Positions 35,830 through 49,249 of a stretch of 64,000 bases of DNA are shown here, piece by piece; positions within the stretch are counted from its first letter, which is position 1, and every line of letters begins with the position of its first letter. The notes below the pieces were generated by a model. That model was not told the origin of the DNA, made no database searches, and was given only the letters and a program-made list of their open reading frames with translations. This DNA is from Diphasiastrum complanatum (taxonomy: Eukaryota > Streptophyta > Lycopodiopsida > Lycopodiales > Lycopodiaceae): NCBI GenBank assembly GCA_029204225.1, contig CM055100.1, positions 65,383,184 through 65,447,183 on the forward strand. Direction: 5' to 3'. Made by a program: the position numbers and the translations under genes.

Positions 35830-36260
35830 ACATGTCCTTGTGCTGATTCAACGTTCAGTTCAGATGGCTTTGCACAGCACCATGTGGTCTAAATCCAGAA
35901 AACTATGTCTCATTATCGTATTTGCAGAACGAATCAGTAGCTACGACTACAAAATTGTATCTTTTCCATTCAATTTCATCTGGAGAATCACCAGAGGTGC
36001 AATATTTTCTTTCATCTGCTGTTCAAAGCGCAATGATAACTTCATTATCTACATCTGCATTGGTGCTACTCCAGACAGAGGTGTGCAAGAAAATCAGCAG
36101 CACCATGATATGTTGCTACCAGTACACCACTGGAGAAAATTTGATGAAATGATCTGTTGGAGTTAGTTACACACGAAGGTAAGTTTACTGGTTAGTCAAT
36201 CTGTTCTATGTAATTCTTACGATTAAGCCAGATATGCCATGCATATTTTCTGGAAATTGA
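35830..36260 (+). other. Likely 3' UTR of the carrier gene and flank
   Basis: Follows the carrier stop directly. No clear AATAAA was found close by; the first good one is near 37,528. The frames here (35,840-36,166) are not recognisable. Confidence 0.4.
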
Positions 36261-36404
36261 CACTTGTTCAAATCACATATTGAAGCTAAAAAAAGCCATT
36301 TTAGGTTGAGAGAAAATTTTTGTAGAAAAACACACTTGTTCAGAGCACATATTGAAGCTGAAGAAAGCTTTTTAAGATTGAGAAAATATTTTTGTAGAAA
36401 AATA
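36261..36404 (+). repeat. 72-bp tandem duplication
   Basis: Units 36,261-36,332 and 36,333-36,404 both start CACTTGTTCA and include CACATATTGAAGCT and TTTTTGTAGAAAAA. Confidence 0.85.
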
Positions 36405-38859
36405 CATTACATTGAGTTTTTCCATCGAGACTTTCGAAAACTTGATATCTCACCATCTATTTTCTGAGCTAACAAATTCTTGGTGAAAGCCTCTCTATGT
36501 GTCACCTTTTCATTGGCAAAAATCGTAACTTCATGTAATTTCTTTTTCAAGAAATAATTCCTAGTTCACAAGAATTGGTTTGATATTGACTTCATATTTT
36601 TTGTTTACTTGGAACAGTTTCATGTAATGTTCTAAATAATCACAATTTGGGATATCATCTTCCTAATTAAGTTTGTCAAATGGTATCCTTATTGCAAGCC
36701 TTTATGATGGTGCTATATATCATTGAAACCCTTTCAATTCTAAATTAGTGATGCAACACGGCCATTCAACACGATTGGGTGGTTCTTTATAACTAAAAGG
36801 CGTGACATTTGATTGGATCTACTTTTGTTTGATGCAAAGTGAACCCTTCACCTTTACAAACGATTGTAATAAACGATAAGGACTTCCCGTCTTTGCACAT
36901 ACTTGAATGTTGTGTACTTTGTTAAACATTCAAGCTAACCTACTTGGCAAAGAAAACTATACCATCTATAGTTTTTGCATGAGAATATTAAATGTAAACT
37001 CTTAACTATTTGGATATCACAGTAGAATTTACATCATCATCATTGGAGAAAGGTATGCGGAGATGGGGAGTGCTTGTTTGTTAATGTCATGCAATATACT
37101 TAAGTTTAGTTCACAATTTGCAATATACAAGGGAGGTTTTTTAAAATTGGAATTGTAATGTGATGAACGTTTGTCAAAACATATGAGAATGGTATGCACC
37201 TTGCACATATGAAGAGAGAGTCAAACTCAAGGGGCTTGACTAATTAATTGACTAACTTTGTGTGACTACATTGTAAAAGTTTAGTCACCTTTCTTGTTGT
37301 TTCCTCTCTTCAAGTGATCTTTATTGTACTTTTGTTTCTAACTTCGAGAAAACATTCTATATTTGTTGGTCCACCCATAAAAGTCAATATTGATTGCAAT
37401 GTTCAAGATGCTATTTGTAAATTACTTTATCATGCACATGCTAGCACACATGCTCATCCAGTGTTATGACAATCAAATGCATTTTTTTTCCGTAGTATGC
37501 AACTTACTCTTAGCATATTTGGAAATTGAATAAAAAGCTCTATTATTGGTATTTGATCACAAACATCTTCAAACACTAACATTTTTTTAAACCTATGAAG
37601 GGAAGTGTGACTTTTTAAAGATTAATGAATCTTCAAGAGTATTTACATCTTTGTAGAAGAAAGGTGGCCCATTCACCTTTATGATAATCTACATATATTT
37701 TAAAAGCATTGTCCTACCATGATTTGGAGACATTGTATTTGGCATGTCGTGAGTTTTTGATAGACTTCTCAAAGAATGCCTCAAAAGTGTTTTAAGCAAA
37801 ATATGCATGTATTTTGCAAGATACAAAAGTAGTGAACACCTTGTATACCAATCAACAGAGGTTGGAGGAGAATTGTCCTTTTGTTGCCTGTGTTTTTTCT
37901 TGCAAGCCTGTGTTATGCTTCAATGTTAGAGTTTTGATTTGGTAAGATTTTAGCCTCATAGAAAATGCTCGAGTCAAACAAGAACATACACATGTTTCAA
38001 GAGGATTGTGAGTTGCCCTTGGATTAACCCTTGTAAATATGTACATAGGTGGATTTCACACGTGTGGAGGTTGTTCCCACGTGTCAAGGACGTGCTTAAT
38101 TTCAATAGGTCCATTTGTGATAATTAGATTAAACCTTTTATCAAGATTTTGTGCGAAGTCAACAAATCAAGTTTCTAGGTCTTGTAAGAAGCATGCTATG
38201 ATTGGACCAAAATTGGTAGAGGTAAAATAGCAAGATAGGACATGATGAGAGGCAGCTCACGTGTGAGATCACTCAGACCTCGGGCTCAGCCATTATGTAT
38301 ATGCTCTTTGAGAGCTCATTTGATGAATGAAAAATTTGAGAGAGTTGGTGAAATTATGATTTCTAGTTTCAAGTTTTTGTAGATTGTTCTTATGCATGCA
38401 TTTTTTTTCAAGTACAATTGTGGTCTATTCTCAGTACTTAATCCATATAGCAGGCTGTGTGGTTCACACATGTGAACCTCTTTTTTATTTTTATTTATTT
38501 TATCAATCTACACTTTGTTAATATTGCTCTTGCTTACATATCAAGATTGTCAATCTCCCTTTTGAATAGGCAGCAGTGTGAAGATCTCATGGCCTCTTTC
38601 GTCTTTTAGTCCAGGAAATGTGGACTTTTCGACATGTTTGTTTTTCATTGCCTTGGTCTGCCTTGCCTTTACCATGGTCTGTTTTGGATAAGTTCGGAAT
38701 GATGATCTGATCGAACCTTTGCCACAACCAATCCAAACATGCGACATTAGTTCACTTAGATTTGTTGCAGCAAAGCTTTGATTAGATTATCATCTGAACA
38801 TATCCAAATATGCCAAGACAAGGACAATACAGACCAAGGCAATGAAGACCAAAAATACA
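36405..38859. other. Intergenic, no gene recognised
   Basis: AT-rich. CACACGTGTGG and CCCACGTGTC boxes sit at 38,057-38,090, but no gene start follows them that I can support. Part of 38,270-38,560 may be old LTR. Confidence 0.5.
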
Positions 38860-39510
38860 ACTGATATATACGAGACTTCAACAAGGGCAAGCGTCGATTG
38901 TAGTCTTCGTGGTTGGGTTGTAGAGCCTGTACACATGTGTTCTGTTCGAGTAGCCGACCATGATTGTTTTCTCAGATTTGTCATCAAGCTTGATTCTTTT
39001 TTCCTTTGGAATGTGCTTGTATGCTGCACATCCAAACACTCGTACGTATGACAGATCAGGCTTTCTGCCTGTCCACATTTCGTATGGTGGTTTGTTTTTC
39101 AGCGCTGTCGTTGTAGATCTATTCTGTAGGTGTACAGTTGTAGTTGTTGCCTCAACCAAGAATTGACTTGGCAATTGAGCCTGTGCCATCATACATTTGG
39201 CTCCTTCGACTAGCGTTCTGTTTTTTCTTTCTGTCTGTTCTTCGCAGAATCTTGAGAATTCTTTGCTTTTGTATTCACCTCCGTTGTTAGATCTGAGAAT
39301 CTGTATATTTTTTGAGACGTGTCACTCTGCAAATGCCACAAACTTCTTGAAGGAATCATATACTTCGGATTTCTTCTTTAAGTAGTAGATCGTGGTCATT
39401 CGGGTGTAATCATCTATGAATGTTAGAAAGTATCTCGAACCTGAGAGCGAATCCATCTTCATCGGTCCACAGACATCAGAGTGGACGAGCTCAAGAATCT
39501 CCTTGGCTCT
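38860..39510 (-). pseudogene. Copia integrase fragment
   Basis: Minus strand from 39,510: [40 protein letters not shown], then TERKNRTLVEGAK and MWTGRKPDLSYVRVFGC. The second catalytic Asp (R-S-D-N-G-G-E in the family) is Asn, and about a dozen residues before the Glu motif are deleted. No LTRs or other domains are attached. Confidence 0.85.
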
Positions 39511-39515
39511 TCAAT

Positions 39516-39556
39516 TTTGAGTTAGGTAGATCAAAATTAAATCTACCTAACTCAAA
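39516..39556. repeat. Perfect 16-bp inverted repeat (hairpin)
   Basis: TTTGAGTTAGGTAGAT at 39,516-39,531 and its exact reverse complement at 39,541-39,556, with a 9-base loop. It abuts the end of the integrase fragment. Confidence 0.9.
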
Positions 39557-40772
39557 TCCGACCTATACTAGAAAGTTATGTGCTCAATTCACATACCTTT
39601 ATGTCCAACATGAAATATAGTGGAATAAACCATGGATGTGCCACAAACTCGAGATAGGAAGATTATGTTTTAATAATCTTCACAAAAACCACTTCACATA
39701 AAATGCGAAGTGAGAGATTTTGCGACGTCCTCATCTGCATCAACGATATTGATTTGTTGTCCATATATATACTATGTACAGTTGTCACAAAAGCCATATA
39801 CTTCCAAGTACAACGACTTTTATGATTAGCTGACAAACATTCAGTGTAATTAATACACAGATAAAATCTATAAATAAATTATCCAAGCACATATTAGTGG
39901 TTGCTCCGTCCATGAGACGTATTATTTGAGCCTCCCAGTTACGCCATCAATTTTTGGTTGTAATTGCTATTTGTATTGTGCTTCAGTGTAATATAGCAGC
40001 AACAGCTTTTCTATCTATGTATAACGTAGATGAATGTTTGTTGTGATTGAATGCACTTTATCGCTGTTTGATCGCGCTTGTTTACTCACTATGATCAGAA
40101 CACAGACGTCTACGACTCCTCAGTTTCTGATCAGACGATGGCTGTCTTCGACGCCTGAGGAACTTGCGATATCATAATGCTATTGCTACCTATTTCAGAA
40201 CTATACTTCTCATTGAATCCATTTTTCAGTAATACCACACACACCATTTCTAATCTCTTCGGTGGACTGTACTCTTGTTTTTGAGAATATGAATTAATTT
40301 TTAAGATCTTGTTGGGCAATTAGAACACTTAAGCTATGATTACATTTAGCATAAGCTGTCTATTAGACAGTTTTGCATTTAGCAGCTGATTGTAACGGGA
40401 GAGCTGTTCCGCAATGTTCATGCTCTCTTCTCCGTTCGCGTTCTTCCATCTCCCTTGCCCCATCAATTAGGCTGATTATGAACTCTTATAAAGTTATTGT
40501 CGCTCAATTTATTGTTGCCATGTATTGTTGTAGCGAACACGATACTTTTACGGATGAGGTCAGAAACATCGTTCTTGCTTTTCAATGTAATGGCTTCATG
40601 AGAGGAAGATTGTATGAGATCATAAACAACCTATTCCTACACAATTTGTTCCCTGGACTCAAGTTTACTTTACCAAAAAATGCTAAATTTCTCTTGGTGG
40701 CAGTTAGCACTCCATCTCAGGGGTGCTAACTGCCCCCTGAGAGACTTTGCTAGCTATGAGTACGGTTGGTGG

Positions 40773-40774
<2 letters not shown>
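39557..40774. other. No gene recognised
   Basis: Frame 40,373-40,729 (118 residues) has no motif I know. Near 40,095-40,165 a loose palindrome runs around CAGACGTC...GACG. Confidence 0.45.

Positions 40775-40846
<72 letters not shown>
40775..40846. repeat. (TC)n microsatellite
   Basis: Uninterrupted TC dinucleotides, 72 bp. Confidence 0.98.
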
Positions 40847-40848
<2 letters not shown>

Positions 40849-41011
40849 GGGATTTGTTACATACACATATCGCTTTATTCACTTTGCAAGCCTTTGTGGA
40901 ATGTAAATGTCACGTACTAACCTTATTTACTAGTGGGGCAAAAAAATGCCTTAGTATGATAAAAGACCCCACATAATAGACAAAGTTTTTTTTTTTTAAA
41001 TGGTGGGAAAG

Positions 41012-42450
41012 TTATGAATCTTTCAATGGCCAAGATCTGTGCACATTATGATTTGCTTGTTTGAGTTGATTTTTCTTTTTGAGGCAATTGGAGGCATAGT
41101 GCCCCTTCTTGCCACAAAAGAAACACTTGACTTTCTTCTTCTTGGTCTTTGAAGTAGAAGGATGAGATGAGTCATCCTCTTCACCATCTTTGTCTCTTTC
41201 CTTGGCTTTGTCTTTGTTGAAAGCTTGAGAAAACTGGTTCTTGTTCCTTCCTCTATGCTTGTCCTTGACAAAGAGGGCTTTGTCACTTCCAATATGCTCG
41301 AGTTTGTTCATCCTGGAAAGTTTGTAACTTTGCCTAGTGATGAGAATTCCTTGAAGAGTTTTCAAATTGGGCAACTCCTCCTTAATGGCAAAGGATCGAA
41401 CATGGAACTCTCCCTACCCTCTTTGAGAGCTTATAACTCTTGATAGACACATCAATTGATTTGGGATCAATTTCTATGGAAAGTGCTCTTCATAAGCTTT
41501 CCATCAAGCTATAACACCACTCTCTTTGGACCAGATAGCAAGGAGATAAAAGGGACTGCAAATCTCTGATTTTCACACATGCGGAATTCCAGAATTCCCC
41601 ATACAATCACTCTGACCTGTAAATTCAGATTCTATCCACTTTGATCCAAACACTTTTCAAGGAAAGGTAAAGAAAAGTGATTAACTGCTTTTTTGCTTGA
41701 ATTAGCTCACAGATTCTTGAACAATAAGAGATAATAGCATGCAAAGCTCAATTTGGCTCTGATACCATTTTTCAGCAAGTTCACGTGTGGGAATGATCCA
41801 CAAAGGTGATTGATCTTATTAAGCTTAATGATTAGCCCAAAAAGTGATTCTAGATTGAATAGCAAAATCTAGTACATAATTTAATGGCTTAACCATAATC
41901 TAGCATGCTAAGAATCAGAGAATGATAGCTTTGATTACAAGAGAGCAAACATACAAGAATTTAGTGTATGAGCATAAGCCTCAACACAAGTTAGAGAGAG
42001 ATATTCAAGCAAATAATGGTGTTGATCCAAAATGGCATGGAATAGCTTCAAAGATTGGTTCTTAGATTATGAGAAGAGCTACACATATTTATGGAGTTTG
42101 AGGTAGCAGAGGTAGAACCACATCCATCCACCTTTCAATTACATCTAAAGTGAAAACTAGAGTCTAAGTGACATTTGTCACATTTCATGCATGCATTTCT
42201 ACCTACTTTTACTAAATGTCATTTTTCTAACTAGAATTGTACAAATCATCATGCATGTGTCCATTTCACTTTGTGCATGCCTTGCATGTCGCTATGGATC
42301 ACTTACAACAAATGCATGATGAGTTTCTGCAAGCATATTAATGCCATTTCTAAGTCTACAATCTATATGCAAGTTGTATACTACCAACTAGACTTAAGAA
42401 ACTCATATAGCTCGAGTTCCATCTAGGCCAAATTTGGCATTTATATTATA
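41012..42450 (-). mobile_element. Copia gag fragment with primer site and LTR-like end
   Basis: Minus strand: primer site TGGTATCAGAGCC at 41,767-41,755; a broken gag between 41,750 and 41,012 that ends in knuckle CFFCGKKGHYASNC near 41,120; and to the right (41,768-about 42,450) DNA that should be the 5' LTR, although I see no TG start directly at the primer site. Pol and the other LTR are missing. Confidence 0.65.
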
Positions 42451-42509
42451 AAAAAACATACTTGCATAGAAAAAAGTTTGTAGCAAGCCTAAAGTCAAGA
42501 TAGATAAAT

Positions 42510-45303
42510 CCATGTAGGAATGTTGTCTGGACGTCCATCTGGTGAATGTCCAGATCTTCTGCAGTATCTATAGCCAATAAGGTACGAATAGACTGATGCT
42601 TTACCACTGGACTAAAGGTCTTAGTGTAGTCTATCCCATATACTTGTTCAAAGTCTTTAACCACCAGTCCAGCTTTTCATTTGGATATGGATCCATCTGG
42701 CTTAAGCTTCAGCTTAAAGATCCACTTGGAGTCAATTGGTTTTACACCAGTAGGAGGATTGACAAGACTCCAGGTCGTGTTCTTCATTAGAGACTGATAC
42801 TCAGCATCCATGACAACCTTCTATTTGTCTGCATCGGACATTGACAATGCTTCTGCAACAGTGGGCAGGTTCATCACGACTGATGAAACGCCTAAGAGGT
42901 GTTGTTGTTGTTGTCTTGCAGACCTTCTAACTATAGGTGCTTGAGTGGATGATTCTCCTTGGTGAATGACTGAGATCGTAGCATCTTGCGATTGAATAAT
43001 CATGGGTCTAGGCCGATCGACGGTAAGTGAAGCCGTAGGGATGATCTCCATCATCTGAACAGTCGTAGGTCATTACCTATCGATGGAGGATGGTGGAGCT
43101 GTTGTGGCATACTCTTGCATCGGCTGTTTCTGCTTGAAATCGTGATACTTGTCTTCAAGAAAGACAACATCACGACTGACTGAGATCTGACATGAGTCAA
43201 CATCATAGATGCGATATGTTCTATGCGACGTGGAGTAGCCAATGAAGATGTTCTTACAGCTTACTGGGTCCGACTTTTTCCTCGAATCAGATGGCACTTG
43301 TGCATAGCAGAGACATCCGAAAACACGTAGATGTTTCAAGCCTGGTTTGTATCCGTAGTAGGCTTCAAACGGTGTCTTGGAATCAACTGCTTTAGTGTTG
43401 GAGTAGTTTTACAGATAGCAGGCTATAGAGATTGCTTCTGCCCAGAATGTTTGAGAAAAATGGGCATTGGTTGTCATGGATTGTGCAGCATCCAACAGTG
43501 TGCGGTTCTTCCGCTCAGCTACTCCATTTTGTTGAGGAGTGTAGCTTGTAGTTAAGTGATGGTGCACGCCACATGACAACAAATAGTCCTTTATCTCATT
43601 TGATAGGTACTCTCCCCTCGAATCAGACCGTAGGGCCTTGATTTTCTGACCAGTCTGATTCTCAGCATATTGCTTGAATTCTTTGAAGCAATTGAATGCT
43701 TCTGACTTGTTCTTAATGAACATTACGCTGGTAAAATAGGAGTAGTCATCAATGAACATATTAAAGTATAGAGCCATAACCAAGGAAGGTACGCTCATAG
43801 GACCACATAAGTCACTGTGTATCAGTGACAGAATGGACTTGGCTCTTCTGGCCTGTCCTCTTGGAAATCTGGTTCTAGGTTGTTTGCCTAGTAAGCAACT
43901 TTCATAGATAGATTGATTAGCTGTAGTAACAGCATTCATATTCATGTCCTTGACCATTTTGTTATGATGCATATACAAGATTGAACGTATGCTTAGATGT
44001 CCTAAACTCTGATGCCATAAATTAGCATCTGAACAACTCACAAAGTGCAACATCATGACTCAGTATGTACAAATTTCCTTCTCTGTAAGCAGAGAGGATT
44101 TCCTTTGAATTCTCATCTAGAATAGTACATCGCCTAGCAGTAAACAAAGTTCTATAGCCTTGATCAATGATTTTGCTAATAGAAAATAAGTTCTTTGTTA
44201 ATTTGGGTACATAAAGTACACCATTAAGCTGTCTAGTGATGCCATCAGAGAATGGTAGTCGAATAGAGCCTTGGCCTTTGACTTGATGTGAACTAGAGTC
44301 ACCAAAGAAGATGTACTTCGATTCTGTATCTGTGAGTGTAGAGAAGAGGTCTTTGCATAGCGTCATGTGCTGAGAGGCACCTGAATCGAGATACCATTGA
44401 TGGGCATCTCTGTTGGGTTGACCTTGTACCACCAACGCTTTCTCATCTTCTTGCGAATCTCTGATTGTGTCAGAGTTGCCTTGTTGTTGCTGCTGCATCT
44501 TTTTCCTGGCTTCATTATGCTTGAGGACGTAACAGCCCTTGATATCATGGTTGGTTCTTTTGCAGTACCTACAAAATAGCTTGGTCTTGGACGATGATTG
44601 GTTGTGTTGTTGCTCTTGTGGTTGCAAAGCTGCTGGCTGTTCTGCCTTTGTCTTCTTGTCCTTGAAGCCTTTCTTCTTCTTGGACTGCTGCTTGTTTGAG
44701 TAGAGTGCCATGGATTTGGTACTCGTTGTTGTAGACAAATTTTTCCTCCTAACTTCTTTCTGCAACAGACTTGCTGTCAATTTTTGGAGAGACAGCGCAG
44801 GAGTATTGCTAAAAAGCAACACTAAATTGTCCTAGGGGGATGGAAGACTAGCAAGAAGAGACATGGTAGAGTCTTCTTCTGATATAGGTGATCCTATTGC
44901 AGCTAGTTGGTCTAGCAACTGTTTGAACTTGTTCAAATGGTCGCTTACTTAGGTGCCTTCGCTCATTCTGAGTGTCAGCATCTTCACGAATGGACACATC
45001 TGAGGTCTCGTAGATGCTTGTAAGGATATCCCATGCTTCTTTGGAGGTGGCGCTGTTTGACATGTGAGCTGAGTGTCTTTCAGATTCAGGGATACAATGC
45101 CAAGTGCTTTGCCATCCTTTGCTTCCTATGCTGGAAGCAGTTCAGGTTCTACCGGCTTGGGTATTGAATCATTTACGTACCCTCACAACTCTTTCTTGAT
45201 CATGATCATCCTCATCTTGAACTTCTACATGTGGAAGTCATCTCCGTTGAATTTGTTGATTAAGCGGATCTCTGAGGTTGAACCATCCATAGCGATCATG
45301 TAG
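42510..45303 (-). pseudogene. Copia gag-protease-integrase-RT start (truncated, split from its 5' end)
   Basis: Minus strand. The gag start is near 45,303, with two stops exactly where Trp is expected (HMxKFKMRM and KELxGYV). Knuckle CRYCKRTNHDIKGC is near 44,590 and protease WYLDSGASQHMT near 44,395. GAG-pre-integrase has LWHQSLGHLSIRS. Integrase (44,056-43,073) has LIHSDLCGPM, FIDDYSYF, LRSDSRGEY and NGVAERKNR. RT begins WIFKLKLKPDGS near 42,720 and breaks off near 42,510 after QMDVQTTFLHG. RT body and RNase H are gone. The leader and LTR lie at 49,951 onward, separated by a younger element. Confidence 0.87.
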
Positions 45304-45379
45304 CAGAGATTAAACACAAACAGAAAAAATAGTTCTATAGAGTTAGAATAAGTCTTTAGACTCTAATAATCCAATGAAC

Positions 45380-46080
45380 TGTGAAAGTACTATACTTTAG
45401 GACCATAAATGGATCTACAAAAGATCCACAAGAGTGATTGGATGCTTGCTTAACAATCTATCAAAAAACTAGACACAAAAAAGTTGATCTAGATTGGCAA
45501 TTTGACAAACAACAAGCATTAACAATCAAAAGCATTGATAAACATTGAAATCCGAGCCCACACATGTGTACTACAGGCTGTAGTACGGCCTTCAACCTGA
45601 GAAACAAGTAGAAATTGATTTGGTTTCATTTGGATCACAAAAACTCAATGTACATAGTGAACTAGCTTGAGATTGCCAATGAGCTCCAAAAATTTTCTCT
45701 CTTCTCACTATGGAGAGAGGGAATACATACCAAATTCGACTTCCTTCTTGAAGTTAGGTGGATTTCCAGCATGTGATAAGGAAGTTAACTCACTCTCCTT
45801 GACCTAAAATGAAACCCTAGTCTATTTCCTAGAGTTATGCTTGGTAGGTAGCTAGTTGGTCAAATTTTCACCTTAAACTTAGGTGTAGGTCCTATAAAGT
45901 AGGGATGACCACCAAATAGACATGACCAACTCTCTTGACTTGACCTAACCTACATAAGGATGGGTTTCCCACGTGGCATCATGGCCTCACATGTGTGGGA
46001 CCCACTTGTGTACACAATTTACACTATTCTACATGGTTTTTAATTAAGCTAGATTTGCCAATTTTTGGCAATTGTTCACA
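45380..46080 (-). repeat. 3' LTR of the young element
   Basis: TGTGAAAG...TTCACA on the plus strand, 701 bp. Confidence 0.95.
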
Positions 46081-46287
46081 CTCCTCAAATTTAGCTTGAT
46101 CTATCTACAACTCTCTTGCTAGATGAATGAATGCTTTTAGAAGTGTCTAAAAAATCCAGCTACAAACAAGGAACTTTTGAGACTCCAATAGAGAATGATG
46201 TCCATGAAGGATCTTTCACCACCTCTTAGAGGATCCCTTACAAGATGTTCCATAAATGTGTCTATATACATGTAGCACACTTCAAAA

Positions 46288-48468
46288 CTAAACATCATGC
46301 CAAGCCATGGATTCCAAGGCATTTTGTGCACTTGAAGATACATCAATTGAAATATTAAGTGCATAAATAATGTTGCCAAAGACAACTTGCCTTGCTTGAT
46401 CCATATGATTGAGCCTTGATGGCTCCATCTTGATACTCAAGATTCTTCTTGGAGTCCTCGGGTCTTGAGCTTGATCCTCCACTTGACTTGACTCCAAAAC
46501 ATCAATGAATTGAATAAGGTGTTGATCCAAAGGTGCTTCTTCAAGTTTACAAATCTTCCACTCTTGAAAGATCACATTTCCACCATTGACAAATTCTTTG
46601 GTTGAAAACAAGTAGATTCTACAATTTCTACTTGAAGAGCAAAACACTACCATTATTCCTATCATTGAAATAGGATAATCTTTGGTCCTTACATTGGAAT
46701 GATCATGCACAAAGCATGTGGACACAAAGATTTCCAAAGCAAATGATGTTTCATCTTTTATGACTCTATTCAAACTATTACAAAAATAGTTATCCAATGA
46801 AATTGCTTTATCAACAACAAATGTAGATTTCAAAGCATCCCATTTCATTGTCTTGTCATACAAAGTAATAAACACCATGGATCTTAAAGATAAGAAACAA
46901 GTCACCTCATGTCTACTACTACTTTCCAAAAAGTATTCAAAGATAGTAGACTCTCCAATGCTCACCACCCTTGCAAGATGCACACTTGAATGGACAATTT
47001 GCATGCAATTTGATGACTCGGCCATTGTCATTGAGGACTCCCTTGGAACTCTCATGCTTTGAGGCTGATCCTCAAGATCTTCCTCCTTTTGATGCTCCTC
47101 CTCAATGCAAGCAAGATCACACTTTGCCAAGATCTCCTCTTGAGTGATCTCCTCCTTTGCCAAGCTCATTCTTTCAAAAGCAACACTAGCTTCCAATTTA
47201 AACAATATTCCATGTTTAAATCCCTTTGCAATGCAAACATCATTCTTCAAGATGGAGCAAACACCATGCTTAAAGTGGACATCCAGACCACTTTCTAAGA
47301 GTAGACCAACACTAAGCATATTCTTGGTGATTGATGGTACATAAAGGACATTTTCTAGATCCATGCATTTTGAGGATTCTAGACACAAAGAGATGGTGCC
47401 AACACCATCTATCCTACACTCTTCATCATTTGCAGTAAAGACAAAATTTTTAGCATCATTGAAAGAGTGTAAGGTTGAGAAAAAGTCCTTTTCACAAGAC
47501 ATGTGGGAGCTAGCCCCAATGTCGATCCACCAATTGTCTCTTGAATTGCTATTGCTTGTTGGTGAGGATGTAGATGCCATCAAGAATACATCTACTTCAT
47601 CCTCCTCCTCCTCCTTTGCAAGGTTTCCTTGTTTGTCCTCCTCCACTTGTGCTCTTAGCCTCTTGTAGCATTCAGATGCATAATGCCCCTTCTTTCCACA
47701 AAAGAATCATTTTTGCTTTGACTTGTCCTTTGAGCTTGATGCATCATCCTCTTCTTTGGCCTCCTTTGGATGCTTCTTCTTTCCATTGGTCTTCTTTTTG
47801 CACTTGAATGAGAAATTGGCTTTCTCATCACCATCCTGCAAAGACAAGGAACTCATCCTAGATTTTGCATGGAGCATCCTACACTCTTTAGCCACTAATA
47901 CACTGTGAAATTTTTCTAAAGTTGGCAAAGTGTTTTGGATGGCAAAACTTCGGACCAAATTTGCAAAGTCATCTCCTAGACCATTAAGAACAATTTGTAC
48001 AAGCTCTCCATCATGAATCTTCTCTCCAATGGAAGCCAACTCCCTATTTAGAGACTTGATTCTAAGTACATAATCCTGTGCACTCTCCTCACTTTTCTTC
48101 ATGCTTTGCAAAATCTGATTTCTAAGCATGAGTACTCTTGAAGTGTTACTAGATTCATAGATTGATTTTAAAGACTCCCAAGCCTCTTTAGCACTAGTAC
48201 ATGTTGATACTTCTCTCAACAAATCATTGCTCACATTCATCTTCACACAATGAAGTGCAAGCCTAAATCTCTTCTTGTATCTAGCTAACTCCTGTGCACC
48301 TAGAAGTTCATCTTCATCTTCAATCAAGAACTCATGAAGGTCTTGGAGCCCCAAGAGTGACTCCATCCTAACCTTCCAAATAGCATAATTTGTAGAATTC
48401 AATCTCTCACTAGCTTCTAGAAGGTATGCTCCAGCAGATTCCATCTTACTAGTGACTTCTACAAACAA
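46288..48468 (-). pseudogene. Gag-protease-integrase-tail frame broken by one TGA
   Basis: One reading frame runs from 48,468 to 46,288 with a single stop at 47,709-47,707. The gag part (253 residues) has NYAIWKVRMESL, AKEAWESLKSIYESS and LRNQILQSMK. The TGA stands where the sister gag at 32.1-32.9 kb has the first Cys of the zinc knuckle; after it FFCGKKGHYASEC continues in frame. The protease (NWWIDIGASSHMS, with Ile in place of the usual Ser) and VLYVPSITKNMLSV follow. After that come about 250 residues with faint integrase C-terminal likeness (FSTKEFVNGGNVIFQEW). The 452-residue open part has no other stop, which fits a recent insertion. The internal 200 residues resemble no domain I can name. 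Confidence 0.85.
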
Positions 48469-49249
48469 GAAATAGATTTGATTGACTTGAAACTCACAAA
48501 GGTCTCACACTTGCAGTGTTTCACTCAAATTTGATTTCTAGTCCAACAAATGGACTTATAATTACAGTTCTATCACTCCCTCACAAAGCTGGAATGAAGA
48601 TAAGATGAAGTGAAAACTACTTTCAAACAAATCTTGCCAAGAAATGGATTTGATTGTCTCTAGAAACTCACTAAGGTCTCTCTCTTGTAGTTTTTCACTC
48701 AAATTAGATTTCTAATCCAACAAATGGACTTATAATCTCAGTTCTAGCACTCCCTCACAAAGTTGGAATGAAGATAAGATGATGTGAAATCTACTTACAA
48801 TCAAATCTTGCCAATTTTGGCTATTTTTGGACAAAAAAATGACTTAATCTCTTCCTTCCTTCTTGGTGTACTTTCAAGAACTGTTTTTAACCTTAATAGG
48901 ACTTGAAATCAGCCTAGATTAATTAGATTCCATGAAATAAATTCAAATCTAATCAATGGCAAATGATCTTGGTAGATTATCCTAGGATCTCCACCAAAAA
49001 TTACACCAACAGCTCACAAATTGAATTTTTTTGGATCAAATGAATACCATGCATTAAATGCAGGTTCAGAGGTGCCCACACATGTGTACAGTACGGATTT
49101 GGACCCCTACCAAGTTTGGGATCAAATCTCCTCACCAAAATCAAGATTCTAGCTTGCCCTCTCAATACTAGTTTTTAGCACCAAAAGTTGCTAAAAATGG
49201 ATTTGCATTAGATCAATGGCTTATGCTCTTGTACTTGGCTCTGATACCA

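Noticed and set aside
37900-38250. CACGTG-containing stretch as a promoter
   Set aside because: Only two boxes, no TATA box and no gene following.
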